Shown: one piece after another, positions 38,866-52,300 of the stretch
Layout: every line of letters starts with the position of its first letter
Position numbering within the stretch: position 1 is the first letter of the stretch
Assembly: GCA_035041965.1 (NCBI GenBank)
Contig: JAPYMA010001288.1
Coordinates: forward strand, 248,001-312,000
Source of the DNA: Anisakis pegreffii
Taxonomy: Eukaryota > Nematoda > Chromadorea > Rhabditida > Anisakidae
Direction: 5' to 3'
DNA: 64,000 bases
Program-made: the position numbers and the translations under genes
Notes under the pieces: generated by a model
The model's input: only the letters and a program-made list of their open reading frames with translations
Told to the model about the DNA's origin: nothing
The model's database searches: none

Positions 38866-40502
38866 GTGGTGTTTGTAAGACTGCTTTGATGTTGTTTCTG
38901 TTCTGATCTATTATGTTCTACATATTGCTTTAATTTGATGCTTTTCGAGCTAACATTCTTGCTCTCAAGCTTATTCTGACTTTAGTTCGAATGTTGCATT
39001 TTCAGAGAGAATTCGGGGATTGAAACATGGATGCAGTCAAATTTTCTTTGGAAGTTTCCTATTTCCATTCCCTATCTCTGCTCGCTCTCCGTCCCTCACT
39101 TTTTTCGGCGCGTCCGCATTTTCGTGGTCTCGATGCAACGTTCATTTCAGACTTTCCCTATTCCCACTTCTTTTTTTGTCCTCGCAACACACTATAAAAA
39201 AATTAAACATCACAAACTCGCACTTTTATCAAATGATTGTTTCAGTTGCTCACATTCAGTCAGAACCGTCTTCACCTCATGTTTACATCCAGCGATGGTT
39301 TATGTCCCTTGTTTCAATTACCTTGCAAGAGACTGCTAAATAAATTTGTTCAGATCGTCTTCAGTGATCAACTGATACTCATTCAACGAATGTGCCTATG
39401 GCACTGATGAAATGTTTCACTGAATTCAACAGTTTTTCCATGTTACTTTTAACAGCTGATGCTAAAGTATTTGACGTATAAGTTTCGATTTTTTACGTTT
39501 GAATGCGACATTCAAATAAAATGATGCCAAAATTTGCTTCAAGCTTACACACAGGAGTGATTAAGAGTTCGAGTAGTTCTGAGCGTTGTAAATGTACTCG
39601 ATAAGCCCTAATCGCAAGCAGTTGTATCGTTAAGCAGTTCTTTTTAGTGTTATGCATTTGTTGTAAAAACAAATAAATTGATAGCCATTCGACTCTGGTC
39701 GATCAAAAAATCGTTTGAGTACTTGCTCTTTGAGAATAAGTTGTAAATAATCTGTTGAACTTTTGTAATTTCGATTTGTTGAAGATATGCATCACTACTT
39801 CGGTAGGGATTCAATACAGAAGCAAAAAGTTGTGTGGCGAGAATGGATGAGATAACAGTAACTGCACGCGTAATGAACAGCAGTAACATTTTATTAAACA
39901 GTAATGAACTTTACTCATATCAGTGTGGCTCTCTTGATTAGTTTTGTATCCATCATCATCGATGCATACAAAACCAGTCATAATGTATAGCTATCACCAA
40001 TATATTTTACATAGTCAGCTTCAACCATGTGGAATTGTTTTGCTTTGTTAATCATTTCGCCAACATGTTTCACCAGTATTTTTGAATAACCATGATTCCA
40101 ATACTACCTTGATAGAATTGATTGGCAATTAATGGTAATTATGGTGACTGTCTTTCTGACGGCTCAAGACGACATGATTTCGAAATTGTTCTACCAAAAA
40201 AGTTCGGAATTATCACACCAATCGGCGTTGATTGACGGTATTAACATATCATAAAATCGCAGCGCACAAATTGATAACACCTATGGATCAGACGAATCAA
40301 GAAATAAATTCATTTTGATTGATTAGGACATACTGTTCTTTGAGGTTTATTTTTCGGATTTTTGAACCAATATGTCCAATGAACACGTCAATCAATTCAT
40401 ATGATTCAAATGAACAACTTTTTTTTGAACAAAAGATTCGGGCAGTAATTTAGCGAATGTTTGAATTGTGTCATTTGCGGGCACTTCAATACATCTCTTC
40501 AT

Positions 40503-40698
40503 TCAATCACATGAATAGTTTTGAGTTGTGGTGTGTTCTGAGGCTGCCACGAGAAGAATTTGATGGATAATATGGAGCATTGGCACTAACGACTGTTGAT
40601 AATGCGGATGACGCATAGTTTCGAAGTATGATTTATGGATGTTGCGTATCGAACAGCAAGTAGTTCTCATGCCAGGCACGTGATATCCATGCAGGTCA
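40503..40698 (-). CDS. Candidate terminal exon, unknown gene
   Basis: A strong acceptor (AACTTTTTCAG) opens a 64-codon frame ending in TGA. The peptide begins DLHGYHVPGMRTTCCSIRNI and carries a hydrophobic stretch (LVPMLHIIHQILLVAA). No family was recognised and no upstream exon was found. Confidence 0.33.
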
Positions 40699-41715
40699 CT
40701 GAAAAAGTTTTCTGAGATGAGCACTTGCACTGAGTGCGTGATAATGGATATAAATGAGGATGAAATGATAAGTTGCGTATAATTCTGCTCATTAATGAGG
40801 CTTATGTACACATCCAGTCACAACTTCAAGTGCTCATAGACGCCGTTCGAATTTGCCAGTCTGCACGTGTCCGTAAACTATCATGGGATGATACATTTGG
40901 AAACATTCTTGCGCGTTGCTTTTCGATTTGTCCTCATCGAGATGTGTTGCTGACAAGCACTTAAATTTGTCGAAAAACCATATCTATTTTCTGAAAGCTG
41001 TTTGTTCTTCAATGTGCTATTTTTCATTAACTCATCTTCACTTCGCTTTTCCTTGGAGACAAGAGCAAAAAACTTGTCCATTATTTTTTCCCCGGTTCTA
41101 TATGAGTTTATCACGAAAACAATATTATGAAATTCATTTCATTCACTTCGATTCGGTAATGGCCAAACGTGAAAGAAACGATTACTTGACGAGGTGGACA
41201 GTGCTTGACGATGTTACGTTTTGAGAATTCAGCTCAGGCTGTAGAGAATAGTTCAAGATAATAGATGGGAATACATAGAGAATTTAATTTGGAAACATAA
41301 AAATAAGCAAGAATTCGTTTAATGAATCAGACGCAATAGTTGGGAATTTGGCAAATTATTTGATGGGACAGTTTTGTGATCGCGTGTAATCGTAATTTGC
41401 TATGATTGATGGCGTGATCTTGTATTGTTATACATGAGAAAATCGTCTGATTATTATTGCTCTCTGGTATTTACATTTGGCGATTTCTCCACAAGAATTG
41501 ATATGCATGAAACGAGGGCCAGAAGCGTTGCTTTTCATTCAGCAGGCGTGAAAATAAATCACATGCGTCTGAATGCTAGACAAAAATGAGAATATGGTGA
41601 AGGTATAATTGAAGTTCGCATTTGTGTATTGAACAGATTCGCGTTCTGAAATGTTGCCATTCGTTCATCATACAAGCCCTGAAATCATTTCGAAACCATT
41701 CAGCTTTTCAGTAAT

Positions 41716-41866
41716 TTATTCATAGCTGTCAAGATGTATCACAGCCATCAGTAACTCCCGGCCCGCTGGCCAAAATTGGTCCGTCTTCAATAATGTTTGG
41801 CCAGCCAGATAAAATTGAGAATTTGTTCTAAAGACTCGATTTCTGCGACAGGCCCAATCCATTAGC
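41716..41866 (-). CDS. Candidate terminal exon, unknown gene
   Basis: A polypyrimidine acceptor (TTTTTTATCTTTAG) precedes a 49-codon frame ending in TAA, beginning LMDWACRRNRVFRTNSQF. GGCC-rich words around 41,750-41,970 suggest a repeat, which lowers confidence. Confidence 0.27.
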
Positions 41867-43700
41867 CTAAAGATAAAAAAGAAAACATGTTTGGTGAAAA
41901 ATAAGGAAAAAAACATATTGGCCCACTAGTCAGTTGCTTGAAAGAACTTCGGCCCGAGGCCAAACTTACTTGCCGGTCGATGTTTTATCATCTACTGTAC
42001 GAATTTATCCTAGCTGCACAATTTCCTTTCAGAGTTTCTAGCATAAAATAATTCACTCCATCTTTGGTGCATTTGCAATTTGCTGGACTTACATCTTCTT
42101 CAGAGATGCAGCATCAAGAATCAACATCTATGTGATGTCCACAGAAAACTTTTTGATGATGAGTAGTCGAAAGTAAACTCATATCGTAATCCACTTGCGA
42201 TTCTAAGACAACCATCTACTGATGTGCATTACTCGAGCATCTTATTCCATGACTGTTAACGTGATCGTACTGAACTTCAAACTTTATATTATTCTTATTT
42301 TGGCTTGTTCTGGAATCCTGTTCATCCGTTCGTTGATTCAGTGAGGCTGTCGGACTCACACTGAATTCTTTTCTGCAGCTGGATACCAACTTTCGACCAA
42401 ATCATCAGCTGCAATTATTGGCCTCAGTGTGAAGATATAAACTGCATAATTTGCCATAACTGAAACAATGCCATGCCAACTCTGTAGTTCAAAACTGGAG
42501 TCTTCGAACTTTTTTTTCGAATCTTTGAATATCTTTCCAAGATTTCAGGTAAATCTTGAATTTGGTTGCTGTGCAGAATGAAGTTTACGCTGTAGAATCT
42601 GAAATGCATAGATGAAACAAAATAGCAGATTTCAATTATTTATGGCGACAATTTTGCTGTTTTGTTTGCGAGATGACTGCTCAGAGTTTAGAGTTAGATG
42701 ATTGATTGCAAAATTTCTCGTATCGCATCATGCCAAATACGTGATTATTCGTGACTGTTATGAATGAACCGAAACTGAATTCACCGGCGTCAAATAACCT
42801 TTTTTTCAAGTTTCATGAGACTCTTTCGACTACGTCGTTATCTTGTCAACACTTTGGTGTTCATAACAAATGAGCAATCACTGTTTTTGGTTTCATTCAA
42901 CTAGAGGTCATGACGTAAATTGAAAACAAGACAGTATTTAATTGGCTCGAACAGCAACACCGCTGCTCTTTCTCGATCGTTTACACTGAACATTTGGTCG
43001 AGCCATTGCACAAGCGTTTGACGCTCTTGTCGAATTTAGTGATAATAATCGCCTCATTATTTCTGTTTGAAATGCTCTGTTTCGTGCATGATGATACCCA
43101 AGTATTCCATGAAGTGCGTGCAAATCTCAGTCAATACCATAGAATTTATAATTTAAAAGCGCTGCGTGAAAGCATTTAACCATGTTCTGAGTAGGGTTTG
43201 CATGCAACAATTATATTCCCGACCCCAGGATTAAGCTTCTCAAAAATCCCGGGATTTCGAGATATAATGAAATAAGGCATTTTGAATGATTTTGCTGATA
43301 AACTCATCTCTAATCACACATTAATCATTCCTAAGAATGACTTCATTCTGAGGTCATTTGTATGCAGTTATATTTGTTGTTTATCGCCTAAGCTGTAAGA
43401 AAAAGATGAATCACGGTATAATGACGCCAACTCAGCTTCCGTTTCTCCGAAAACAATGAACAAGAACTTCGTATTTCTTTATAACCGCTGCTTCGTCCTC
43501 CATTTGTTATGATCCATCAATTTCCCATTTAAGACACATCTTCAAACAATGAAAGATCCTTCGGATATACCAAAAACACGGTAATCATTCTCGATTATGG
43601 GAATATTTTCTTTCAAAAAAGACAACGGAGCTGCGTGATGTAATCTGTGCGGTGAAATTGCAAAGCAAGAGGATCGTCCAAGAAAGAGGATCCAAGAGGA

Positions 43701-43904
43701 TCAGGATACTTGTGTGTTGAAGTCGGAGCGCAATACAATATTCTGCAACCAAACAAATGCCCCAGCGGACGAAAGAGACCCACTGATTACCAAATTCCTC
43801 GAACCTAATCGTGCACCAACTACTGATCCGCTGAATGGAGTGATCACCAAGCTTTGCTTTGTTGATGGTTTCCGATAAAATTCCGCTGCCCCATCATCCA
43901 AATA
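43701..43904 (-). CDS. Candidate pair of exons with a 48-nt intron, unknown gene
   Basis: Acceptor CTTGACAG precedes exon 43791-43904 (38 codons, start YLDDGAAEFYRKPSTKQSLV, phase 0). Donor GTAATC and a 48-nt intron ending TTGGTTGCAG join it in phase to 43701-43742, which ends in TGA. An intron near 50 nt is normal for nematodes. The opposite strand is also open here (a frame of about 60 codons ending in TAA), so strand choice rests on the splice sites. Further 5' exons would be needed. Confidence 0.38.
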   Translation of the reverse strand, partial: YLDDGAAEFYRKPSTKQSLVITPFSGSVVGARLGSRNLVISGSLSSAGAFVWLQNIVLRSDFNTQVS

Positions 43905-44212
43905 CTGTCAAGGATTTGTTAATGGATTATTTATTATAAGACAACGAAATCATTCATTAATCAAGATAAGAAGGATTCTCTACAGAAATTCAGCGTGACT
44001 CTGAATGAACACTTATCAGTTAATAACAAATGTTAGATGAATGTCATTCTCCTGGTATTGGAATATTAAATTGTCTCTAGACTGCAAGAAACGATTGAAA
44101 GAGCTGCGAATATGTAAAACTTGCTCAGATCGATTAAAACGATCCTACCGACAAGCGTCGAAAGTGAACGACCTTTCTCGACATTTTCTTTTTCTGTACA
44201 AAACAGATTTCA

Positions 44213-44437
44213 CTAAATCGTATTCTTTGAATCTTCTGTTAACATGTCAATCTCAATTCCATTTTTTGTCACAATGTTGATGACCACTCTTTTCGTTGAC
44301 GATTCTATTCCTACTGTTTTAATAATTTTTATTGTAAGGATTCTGCCATCTGTAGAACACAGGTTTAACATTTGTGAATTTCGAAGGAATTTTTTCAAGA
44401 AATATTCTTCGTTTTCTTCGATCTCAGATGTAAGCAA
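44213..44437 (-). CDS. Candidate terminal exon, unknown gene
   Basis: After an acceptor GATGTTCAG, a 74-codon frame rich in Glu, Lys, Ile and Asn (start LLTSEIEENEEYFLKKFLRN, later DGRILTIKIIKTVGIESS) reaches TAG. It could precede the exon pair at 43.7-43.9 kb only if an internal donor is used (GTAGGA after ..IIKT). No family was recognised. Confidence 0.3.
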   Translation of the reverse strand: MLTSEIEENEEYFLKKFLRNSQMLNLCSTDGRILTIKIIKTVGIESSTKRVVINIVTKNGIEIDMLTEDSKNTI

Positions 44438-44697
44438 CTGAACATCACTCCATTGAAGTTATTAACAAAAAAAGTTCAGATATCGTCACAAAAAATTGAA
44501 TTGTTGATGTTTCATCTGAAATTGTACTTGTCTCTTGATGCAGATGCTTTGTTCCCAAATTTTAAAATGTTATTATCTGTATGATTTGCTGGATCCCGGG
44601 CTATAATCTTGATCCCGGAGTTTTGCAAATCCCGATTCTGAGAACACCTTACCTCGGTAATTTATAAAACAACAATTGCTTCATCCCTCTGAAAAGT

Positions 44698-44711
44698 GTT
44701 GTTGTTGTTGT
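44698..44711. repeat. (GTT)n microsatellite
   Basis: Nearly five GTT units in a row. Confidence 0.8.
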
Positions 44712-47007
44712 ATGTGTTCCGAGTTTGCTTTCTGTCCCATTTGCTTTCGAATGATTTTGTCTCTCTCCAGCGCGATGTGATACCAAAACTGAACGTGTTA
44801 AGTAAAAGAAAATTATGGACATAAGTTCCTATTTATTCAGTCAACTCCTTCTTGCGCATGCGATATCATTCAGAAATTAGGATGTTTCTGCTGATCGATT
44901 GGTATAGTGCATAGGCTATGCAAAGGATAAGCTACTGAATTCAGAGTGTAATGCACTATGACTCGTAATTTATATAACCAACCAATTTGTATTCTTAATG
45001 CAATATTACTGAAGCAAAATGCAAAACAGAGCTGGAGTAGTAGGAAAGGAACGTGAAGCTGGGGACAGCAATCGTCAGTCCCGGAATCATTTCAGAGCAA
45101 CATCTTTGGAAAATATCATAATCAGATTTCAACACAACAAAAAAATTTGTTGTTGAGCACCTGCGCCCGACATAGAAATATGCGTATATGAATTTACGAA
45201 TAAAGAAACAACGACCAGAACTGAAAACATTCGTTCAGTCGAGGGAATGAAAGTTGTGTTTGCTGAGTGATTAAGAAGAAACAATGTAAAGAATGTGCAT
45301 CTTAATAACAATGAATACTTATGAATTGAACTGTGGTACGTTCATGAAAGAAAAATTTTATATGCCAAAAAATCGTAAAAACATCAATCAAAAAGATGTC
45401 GTCTCATGATAAATTAGTACAGTGTACACTTGAATGCAACACATTTTCTTGCTTTCATTCAAATGCGCATTACAAAATATATTTCGCGAACATGTTCACT
45501 GATTCTTGACAGATTGATAAACTGTCCTGATAGACCTGCGTTGACTGATGACGACGTTATCCATCATGCGAACGTGCGTATTTGAAGAAACGAAGCTTTG
45601 AGTTTTCGAATGACTTCAGTTTTTTTTTTGTTTTTTTTCATTATCAGTTGTTAAATGAAGGTGAAATTGGATAGAGTACAATATCATAGCTCAGTTTTCG
45701 TTCTCAATAGATGAAAGAATTTATGGAAGATGAATTACATCAGTTCATGATTGAAAAACGGGTATATGTATATAAAGAATCATAGATTAGCGACAATATA
45801 GCACGAAAAGTTTGCTTGCGTTCGGCATTCATTGTTATCTGTGATGACCATTTGATTGTTGTTGCTTTGAGCAATTACTTTCAAGCCATTGATCCATATT
45901 CACTTCGCTATTACATAAGCATTCTTAGTAAACTTCTTATAATCGTCTACGTCTCGAAATGAATTTCTCGTTTCATTAAATTGAATCAAGAAATAGTATG
46001 ACAATCGCTTGGGCACGGTCACATCGTCATATCGTATTTCGAAAACATTCAAGAGATGCGCACCTTTAATGTGTCATACATAATTAGACGCATATTATGC
46101 ACACAATAACCCGAGCGCATGTAACTCATACATATAAGAGTAAGTAAATGAATGAATAAGCGAGGTATGTATGTACTGCCCAAATGATTGATCATATATC
46201 CATGTTGTGGTTGAATGCTAGCAATCGCGTTCTCTCTGCACTACCTCACATCAGATCATTTATAAGCGATTGACCGTTGTTGGAGCCATAACCAATCATG
46301 TCAAATTCATGTTTTGCGCCATCGCTAATAACCACATCTTTAAAATTATGCCTCTTTTCTTTGGCTTTTTGCAAATCGCACCTTCAAAATTGCAGTTTTT
46401 CCACAACTTCTGTGTGATTGCGGAGTCTTTAAAACTCTTTTCGATAAAATCTGATAGCAGCAGGGCATCAGTTATGTCTGACCAGTTATTTGATCGCGGG
46501 AAGTTGTTTCGTAGATAACGAGTGAGTGGGTGATGAATCACCGCTGTATCTATGGATGGTAGCTTCATTCGATTTGGTTCATTTTCTTTTTTTTGAAAAA
46601 CTTAAGGAGAAATCTTCTAATCGAACCGGAGGCCAAGAGAATGAATGAATCGTTCAAAAAGTAGAGAAACGAAGCAGTTAGAGGTTGAGCTGAAGGCAAT
46701 ATGAAATTGAGGCGAATAACGTTTTAGAATGAATGACGTGATCGTGTAAGATATTTTTATACTATCAATAAGCATAAACCATTCAAACACGAACGCACAC
46801 AAACGCACAACTATCAGATTGCGAGCTGATTGGTGCATCTTCTCTTACCTGTTATATAACTGCTATTGGTACGAATACGAGTAGTCATTAAAACCAACCG
46901 TGCGTTGTAACAGTTGATCTATCGCATAATGCGTTGCGTTTAATAGTATTTCTATGATGGTCATCATGATATTTTCAGCGAGTATGACAGGAACATACTG
47001 TGAGGAT

Positions 47008-47030
47008 ATTTATTTATTTATTTATTTATT
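47008..47030. repeat. (TATT)n microsatellite
   Basis: Nearly six perfect TATT units in a row. Confidence 0.9.
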
Positions 47031-47750
47031 GGGATATCATCATCAGTCATCCTTTATCTGACTTTTACCACAGCTCTTCCCATCAATGTTTTTGTTTTCT
47101 TGTTATTGATAGCAGAGTAGTGAATGGAGTGCATAGACTGACAATTTCGATGGGAGATAAGTATAAATTTCAGTAATATTTTATGGTAATATCGTCTCTT
47201 GAAGTATACGTTTTCCATTGCTTTCAATCCTTTAATAATTCTACGGTATAAAAAATCTGGAAGAATTGCAGAAGTGCATTGCGAATATCTGAACGTTGTG
47301 GATCTTTGAGGTTGTCGTTGTTCATTGTAGGATATGTATGATGAATGTGTTCATATTTTTGCGATGTTGAAAGAGAAAGAATGATAATATATATTGTTTC
47401 ATTAAGTGCTAAAAAAGAGGAGTTCACAGTAATACCTCTTACAAAATGTGCCGCGCAATCTTTCGAACCTGTTCTTTGCATTGCTGTCGTAGTGAGAGGA
47501 GCAGTTAAGTCAGTTAGGAAAATAGAGAATAATATAACACTGTTTTGATGATATCAGTTGCTGTTTCGCTCGCTCATCAGTGCAGTTCTTGGTAGCGACT
47601 CAAACATATTGTTTTTAACTGATCGGAAAGCTGGAGCGAGCGCATCATTTTAACCGTCAGAGATGTTTTAAATTATTTATTTCACTTCTCTTGTTCTTCT
47701 CAAAATGTTTTATTTTTTCGGGCCGTTGGCTTAAAATTTATGAGATGCAG

Positions 47751-48212
47751 GGATAAGAGAATTCCAAAAAATTGTGTCGAGTTGCGAGGAAGAGCGAAGT
47801 GATGAAAGAGAAGATGAGAACAGTTGTGATGCCATGTTTACTGGTTGCATTTCCCACTCTATGAGCACAATTATGTGTGATGAATGTAAACAATTGCCTG
47901 AGGCAACATCACCACCAATGTGTGATCATCTAGCTCTGAATGTTATCGGTTCTTGATTATCGATTCTCCTCAGCATTCTTTCGGTGTCTAATTCTCTGAT
48001 TGTTTTTTAATTGTTCCTCAAATCAAGTTGCGTCCTTTCATCAGTCATTATCTAATTGTTTTCTGCAGTGCTTCTTTCTGTTTGATATGCCATACAGTCA
48101 TCTTATCGACTGTCAGTTCGCTGATGAAGATGTTCCGGAGTTAATGTTTTACATGATTGTGTTCATCATTCACTTGCTTTTTAAAACCTTCAAAGAATTA
48201 CCCCAGTCATAG
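47751..48212 (+). CDS. Candidate 3' exons of an unknown plus-strand gene
   Basis: Acceptor GATGCAG opens a frame at 47751 (phase 1) with an acidic, Cys-containing peptide (SSCEEERSDEREDENSCDAM, later CDECKQLPEATSPP). It runs to a stop at 47956, or to a possible phase-0 donor (GTTATC) shortly before. A strong acceptor (TTGTTTTCTGCAG) then starts a 47-codon exon 48069-48212 (start CFFLFDMPYSHLIDCQFADE) with a membrane-like stretch (MFYMIVFIIHLLF) and a TAG stop. The join is in phase but unproven. No family was recognised. Confidence 0.33.
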
Positions 48213-49331
48213 GCATTGCAGCTAACTTGTTAACAATTTGATAATATTGTCAGTTGAACTGACGTATAGATCACCATATTAAACATCTAGCTATAGGTAA
48301 GTGTGCTTCATCGAGCTTGCCCTGCTCACATAATTTGTCATTCAGCTCTCTCAATTTACTTTGATATGATCGTTGCATGCAGTAAACATTTGGAGAATTA
48401 CATCATCATTTCTCATCACTCAATGATCGTGATTGCATATAGGAAATAGTTTCGTTCTTTGAAAGCCTATAGCGCAGCATCACTGCAGCAGGTGATTCAT
48501 TGCAGAAAAACGAAACAATTTTCATTCAGTACACCTACGCAGCACCAGCAGTTGCTTAATGATACAGACAAGTTGACGTAATGTAGGAAAGCAATCCGAC
48601 AAATAAGAATATGTTGTCAACTTACGCAATTCAATGGTTTGCATTGCTCATAAGATCTTAATCATACTTGTTTGCGTTGTTATAATATGAAACGGTAAAT
48701 GTGATAGTAGTGATCTTCGATACACTTTAGTTGAATTGAAACAATGAAGTCAGTCGTGAATTCTTTCAATGTGGCAAATGCGCGTGTTGATTTTGAAATT
48801 ATACTCTATTTCGTGAGTTGTTATATAATTGTATGACGAGAATTATGCAAATTTGGAGGTGCATTTTGCATAAAGTATTATATATGTGTTTGAAGCGCTG
48901 TTTATATGAATTGTTGAAAAGTCATCTTTTAATGCTACCATATGTGGATGTTGATGTGCATTCGACCTTTAGTCATACGAGTTAAATGTCTCAATTTTAG
49001 GGTACGAAACCCTGTTCAAAGGCATAATCTCAAATCGGCAACAAATCCTCTTGATTGTGCGTCCTAACAGACGCTTCTTTCATTAGCATTACTCATTCGT
49101 AAGTGTTTTGCCATAAATCAACTGAGTCTGCATATTCGTATATTTCACATCGATTTTTGAGATAGCTGCCAAAACGATTCTCATATATCTACTCAGCGGT
49201 TCATTATTCTATTCAGTCCTTCGGCGTTTCGCGTAAACTTCAATCGATAAGTTTTTTTACGCGATTCGCTTTTGATATCGTTGAACTGCGAAGTGATACG
49301 CTTACACGGATTTACTGCTCATTTAGTGAAG

Positions 49332-52300
49332 ATGATCGATGCTGTTGCGGCATTTCAACATGAAATGCTATGGACCATTATCATTGGCTTTTTCATTGCT
49401 TTCATACTGGCGTTTGCGATTGGTGCCAATGATACAGCCAATTCTTTCGGTACGAGTGTTGGAAGCAAGGTATTATTTGTTATTGCATTGAGAATTTTAT
49501 TGCACGCTTCAAATTAGGGACATTAATTCTAAGTAACAGTCTACAAGCACTCTGTCATTATAGCAGATGATTAGTAGGTCTGTATCATGAGAGAGTAGTT
49601 GTTTTAAATGTTTAATTTAGGACGTTTTAGCTGAAATCATCTTATAGAGTTACTTGATGCAGTTGCATTGCTAGCTATTCGGTTCCTTCGAATATATCAG
49701 TCCTCTTGTACCAGCTCCAGAAAGACATCATCCGTGTCCATGTTTACTAAAACAATATCAGTCTGATCTCTCACGATACCTCTTTTACACGATCAAATTC
49801 CTGAAGCAGCGTATGTTAATATTGTTGTGCGTCCAACACCGTTCAAAATTCCTAGGTCGTTTTGAGGGCCTTTTAAATGAAGCACGATGATACGAAAAAT
49901 TCAGATGAACTTCAAAGTTTTGCTCAAATGGTGTTCGTAATTGCAAATGAATTACGAACTATAATACACATATCATTGATGCAGTCAATCATGTAATTAT
50001 TGATGCCCTCGTTCCAGATAAGCTATACTGTCCCTACTCTATTCTGTTCTATTACACTAGAATGGAATAGAACAGTTTCAAGTTTTGGATGCGGGGACAG
50101 AACAGCACACAAGGATTTGAAATTTCGGATTTGGAGTGCAGGCGAAGAACAAAATAGAACAGTTTATTGGTAAAACGCAATAGAATAGCTTCAAAATTCA
50201 GGAATAGGAAAATAGAACATAGCAGACAAATTTTTATTAGTAGTAGTATGCAAACGAACTTTCAGTTCGGTCAGAATAGGACCGAATTCATATCTTGAGA
50301 TTCCGAAATTCGGAACTCCGACCCAACTTCAAGATTGTTCCGTCGAGACCCGAATCTCCAAATTCCGCCTGAAATTCGTCGGATTTTTCCGACCAAACTT
50401 CAGTCGGTTACCACCAGTAAGAGTCATAATGTAGTAAAAAGCAACGGATCGCAAATATGCTTTCAGCTGAAACTGCAGTTTGCAACAGTCTAATGTAAGT
50501 GTAAATTGTCGGGTGACTGCGACTAGAATGATTTCTCTGTGGCTCTATCAGCTAATTAAATGATCTTAAGTGTCAGTTGACAGGAGATGATAGAGAGAAC
50601 TGATCGCGGTTGCCTTTTTCGACTTGAAAATGTTCGATTTTTAAGGTATTAACGCTACATCAAGCATACCTATTGGCTTCGTTTTTTGAAACAATGGGTT
50701 CTGCGTTGCTCGGTTACAAAGTGACGGATACGATGCGCAAAGGCGTCATCGATTTAGCCGTATATAATAACAGCGAGGCTGAGCTGATGTTCGGCCAGAT
50801 TTCCGTACTTTCAGGTACGAATTACCTTGTTGGTTTCAAGATTTCAGTTTACACTTATCAAATTTTTATTTCTCTGATAATTGTGGCTGCGTTTTTAAGT
50901 GTGCATAAATACCATTAAAGGAACAACTCTCCGTTTGTCATAATAATGGTAGAACTGTTCGATGTAAATCCGATTATAAAACTGAATAAGAAAATTTGCG
51001 GTGTGGTGCACCGTTCTATGTCATATTGAGCAGTAAGGCAAATGCGAATTTCAGAAATTTACTGTTCAATTCGTTATCCATTGCAGGATGCGGTGCTTGG
51101 TTGCTGATCGCCACATTCCTAAAGTTACCGGTCTCGACCACCCATAGCATTGTTGGTGCAACACTGGGCTACTCGTTGATTGCTCGTGGCACGAACGGCA
51201 TTAGGTGGTGGCCTATCGTACGGATTTGTAAGTGTCCTCTCGAATAGACTTAACTGTTTTCAACGTGTGCCTCTTGCTGTTTCTGTATCACCTAATGACT
51301 TTCTTTTCCAGATATTACCTTTGTGTGTTCATGTTTTTTACGTCAGTTTTAAATTTCCTTGAATCATTTCGAATAGCTTTTTCTGGATAATTTTGGAAGT
51401 GAGTGTCGCTATTAGTTTCTTTTGTCTCAAGCTAACGGTGTGATGCGGCTTTTTGAATTCATCCATTTATTTTTGAATTGTGAGTGAGTTAGGTAGATTT
51501 CCGATGTCTTGAACAGCGATTCGATTGAACCCTCACGTCAAGTTTTTAATTTGATTTTTGCATTCAATGGTAATTTGTTCAAATTGCAGTTCTTTCGTGG
51601 TTCATTTCTCCAATCTTATCGGGCATGGTTTCAATCGTTTTCTACATCGTCATAGATCATAGCGTTCTCAGGCGGAACCGTCCGTTGCACTGCGGACTTC
51701 TATTACTACCTGTTCTTTATTTTATTTGTGTAGCTGTGAATGTTTTCGCAATCCTCTACGACGGCAGTGCGTGTTAGTGTTACGTTGCGATCGTTTCAAC
51801 CGAAAACTTCTGTTCACATAACCATGGGCAAATACCTTTCTGCAAGGAGAAAAGAGCCGAGAACAATTCCTGCCCTAACAATAATCACCGTCCCTAATGA
51901 AAATTTCTATCCATTCTGTGAAGACTTCTTTATTCGGATCACACTCCGGCCTCCTAAAAAATGATACTTTTACACTGAGAATTCTCTCCATTCAATCGTA
52001 CACGAGTTGCTAATTTAGGCCATTGCCTTCCAGATGGTGATCTTTACTTAGACTGTGTGAAGAATTACTCTTCAGCAATAAATACCCCAGTTTTTACAGC
52101 TGTAGATTGAGCTCAGTCATGAGTAAACTCTAATTGAATGCCAGTAAAGTGGAAATTAATGAAATACGATACCATTTCAGTTTTGGGTCTTGACAAGTTG
52201 CCATTTTGGAGTATACTCTGCTTAACGTTTGGATGTGCGCTCATCGTCGCAATTATCGTTCAATTTTTTGTTGCGCCGCGCTTAAAACGGCGCATTCTTG

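Larger units (their letters stand above)
44438..47750. other. 3.3 kb without a recognised gene
   Basis: Only short frames on both strands. It contains a GTT microsatellite at 44698-44711 and a TATT microsatellite at 47008-47030. Confidence 0.5.
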
